DNA of 64,000 nt from Cranoglanis bouderius. Taxonomy: Eukaryota > Chordata > Actinopteri > Siluriformes > Cranoglanididae. Shown here one piece after another: positions 62,798 through 64,000 of the stretch. The notes beneath the pieces were generated by a model. The model was not told the origin of the DNA. It saw only the letters and a program-made list of their open reading frames with translations, and made no database searches. The DNA is taken from NCBI GenBank assembly GCA_023630585.1, contig CM042553.1, positions 19,457,020-19,521,019 of the forward strand. Reading direction: 5' to 3'. A program made the translations under genes and the position numbers. Positions within the stretch are counted from its first letter, which is position 1, and each line of letters starts with the position of its first letter.

Positions 62798-64000
62798 GCA
62801 TACTATAAACCTTGGCCTTGCCTCGCATTATATAAACCTTCACGTGTACATAATTAAACAGCATGTCTTCCCTTACACACCTACTACATAATTTTAAAAA
62901 CCCCAAACCCCTTCAATTAGCCGTTTAACTAGATGTTACCAGATATATTTCGAGCAAGCGCTCATATAAACCATATTAAACACTCATGAAATTCCAAGCA
63001 ATCAATTTTTCCATTTTAGGATCCGTAACTGTGTGTCTTCTACAGCTTCTTCTGGTGTGTAAATGTTTTAATGGCACTGTGTTTCACCTCAAATGAAAGC
63101 AATGAGACAAACATTCTTTGTTTGACTTGGTATAAAACGCTTCTTGTTACATGTGTTTGGCAGCTGGAAATGGCCGAATGGATGAGATACTTCCCCTTTT
63201 TTCCACTCCGTAGACATTGACCGCAGTGCATAAACCATGCCGGTGGAGAGGCGTGCCCTGGTGTGTTACTTTTGTGCTGCGCAGTAAATGTTAACGGACC
63301 CCAGTTTTTCTCCTTTTATAGTTGTCTGAGAATGTTTCGTGCCACATCACCCACACCTCTAATCACGAAACGAGGCTGCATCACGCGCCACTTCTCTTCA
63401 CTAAGAGCGTACGCTGAGCACGCTGTAACGAATCCTTATCATCCATCAGGACACCCAGGACCAAAACAAACCGAGCTTAACCATATGTTTGATTAAATAA
63501 TATATTTACGCTGTAGGGACTGTGGGAAGAAATCTTTATAACTCTTCTACACTTCCTTTATAATTTTTCCCCTCACCATACAAGACTACAATGATAGCAG
63601 AGAAAAACACAACCCACATTGGAATAAGTGCACACACAAAAAAATTATGGCTCGCCAATTAAGGGCTCTTTTTCACCCAGCCCAAATCAGAGTCAAACTC
63701 ACTTTAATCCATCTTCTATTTGGTTTCATTCTCCACAAATTAAAAAAGAAAAAAAAACACAACTCAGCCGCTCTGCTCATGGGCCATGGGGCGTTTGATA
63801 TCTTTTGTACGCTTTTCTGGCCACGAGTTTCAGAATCTTGAATGCTGCAATTGGATTGGATCCTTCCATCCTTTTGAACACTGATGCTGAGTTTTCAGAG
63901 CAAGATATGCCACTGTTCATGTTTAAACCTTATTAAAAGATTTTAGTCTGAAACATTTAATGGTGAGTAAACAGAGATAGGCTCTAATGTTTGGTGATGG
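60403..64000 (-). other. first-intron sequence of pdlim5
   Basis: No exon encoding the PDZ start (PWGFRLQGG-type block) was found from 57636 to the window end. Contains a 13-G run near 60942, another near 61948 and the (TA)n at 62718. Confidence 0.55.
62718..62794. repeat. (TA)n microsatellite
   Basis: About 38 uninterrupted TA units; source of the Ile-Tyr frames. Confidence 0.97.

Overview
The window looks like a piece of a ray-finned fish (teleost) chromosome. Evidence: GT-AG introns, a vertebrate PDZ-LIM gene split into small exons, many Tc1/mariner and hAT transposon relics, a tRNA-headed SINE with a tail common in fish genomes, and dense CA, GATA, TA and GA microsatellites. There are no bacterial-type genes, no CRISPR array and no tRNA or rRNA gene. 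Most open frames are chance or simple-repeat frames.

The only confidently identified gene is pdlim5 (Enigma homolog, ENH), on the minus strand from about 57.6 kb down to 21.2 kb. Eleven coding exons join in phase to 592 codons plus a stop: most of the PDZ domain, a Pro/Ser/Ala-rich linker with a YNTPINLYS motif, a conserved RLIEDTEDW block, and three C-terminal LIM domains. The first coding exon (start of the PDZ domain, about 32 residues) lies beyond the right edge. A further exon at 35321-35417 is in phase with the exon at 36924-36954. It ends in a stop and is followed by its own AATAAA, so it probably makes a short isoform without LIM domains. A 15-bp microexon candidate and a 9-nt tandem acceptor sit beside the RLIEDTEDW exon.

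Left of pdlim5, on the same strand, a CpG-rich block at about 15.4-15.7 kb ends in a perfect splice donor, and a second untranslated exon candidate lies at 14293-14382. Mammalian gene order (PDLIM5 followed by BMPR1B on the same strand) makes these candidate 5' untranslated exons of bmpr1b. No bmpr1b coding exon was found in the remaining 14 kb.

Between the two loci (15.9-19.1 kb) sit two nearly identical full-length Tc1-like transposons, about 1.5 kb each with 200-bp inverted repeats, in divergent orientation. Each transposase gene is dead, through different mutations. Other notable items are a 1-kb minisatellite (47.2-48.3 kb) with a roughly 36-bp unit, a 249-bp tandem duplication (39.6-40.1 kb), a 190-bp repeat present twice in pdlim5 introns, several hAT and Tc1 MITEs, and a SINE nested in a Tc1 relic. 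I found no new multi-gene system. The most informative points concern pdlim5 splicing and the transposon pair.
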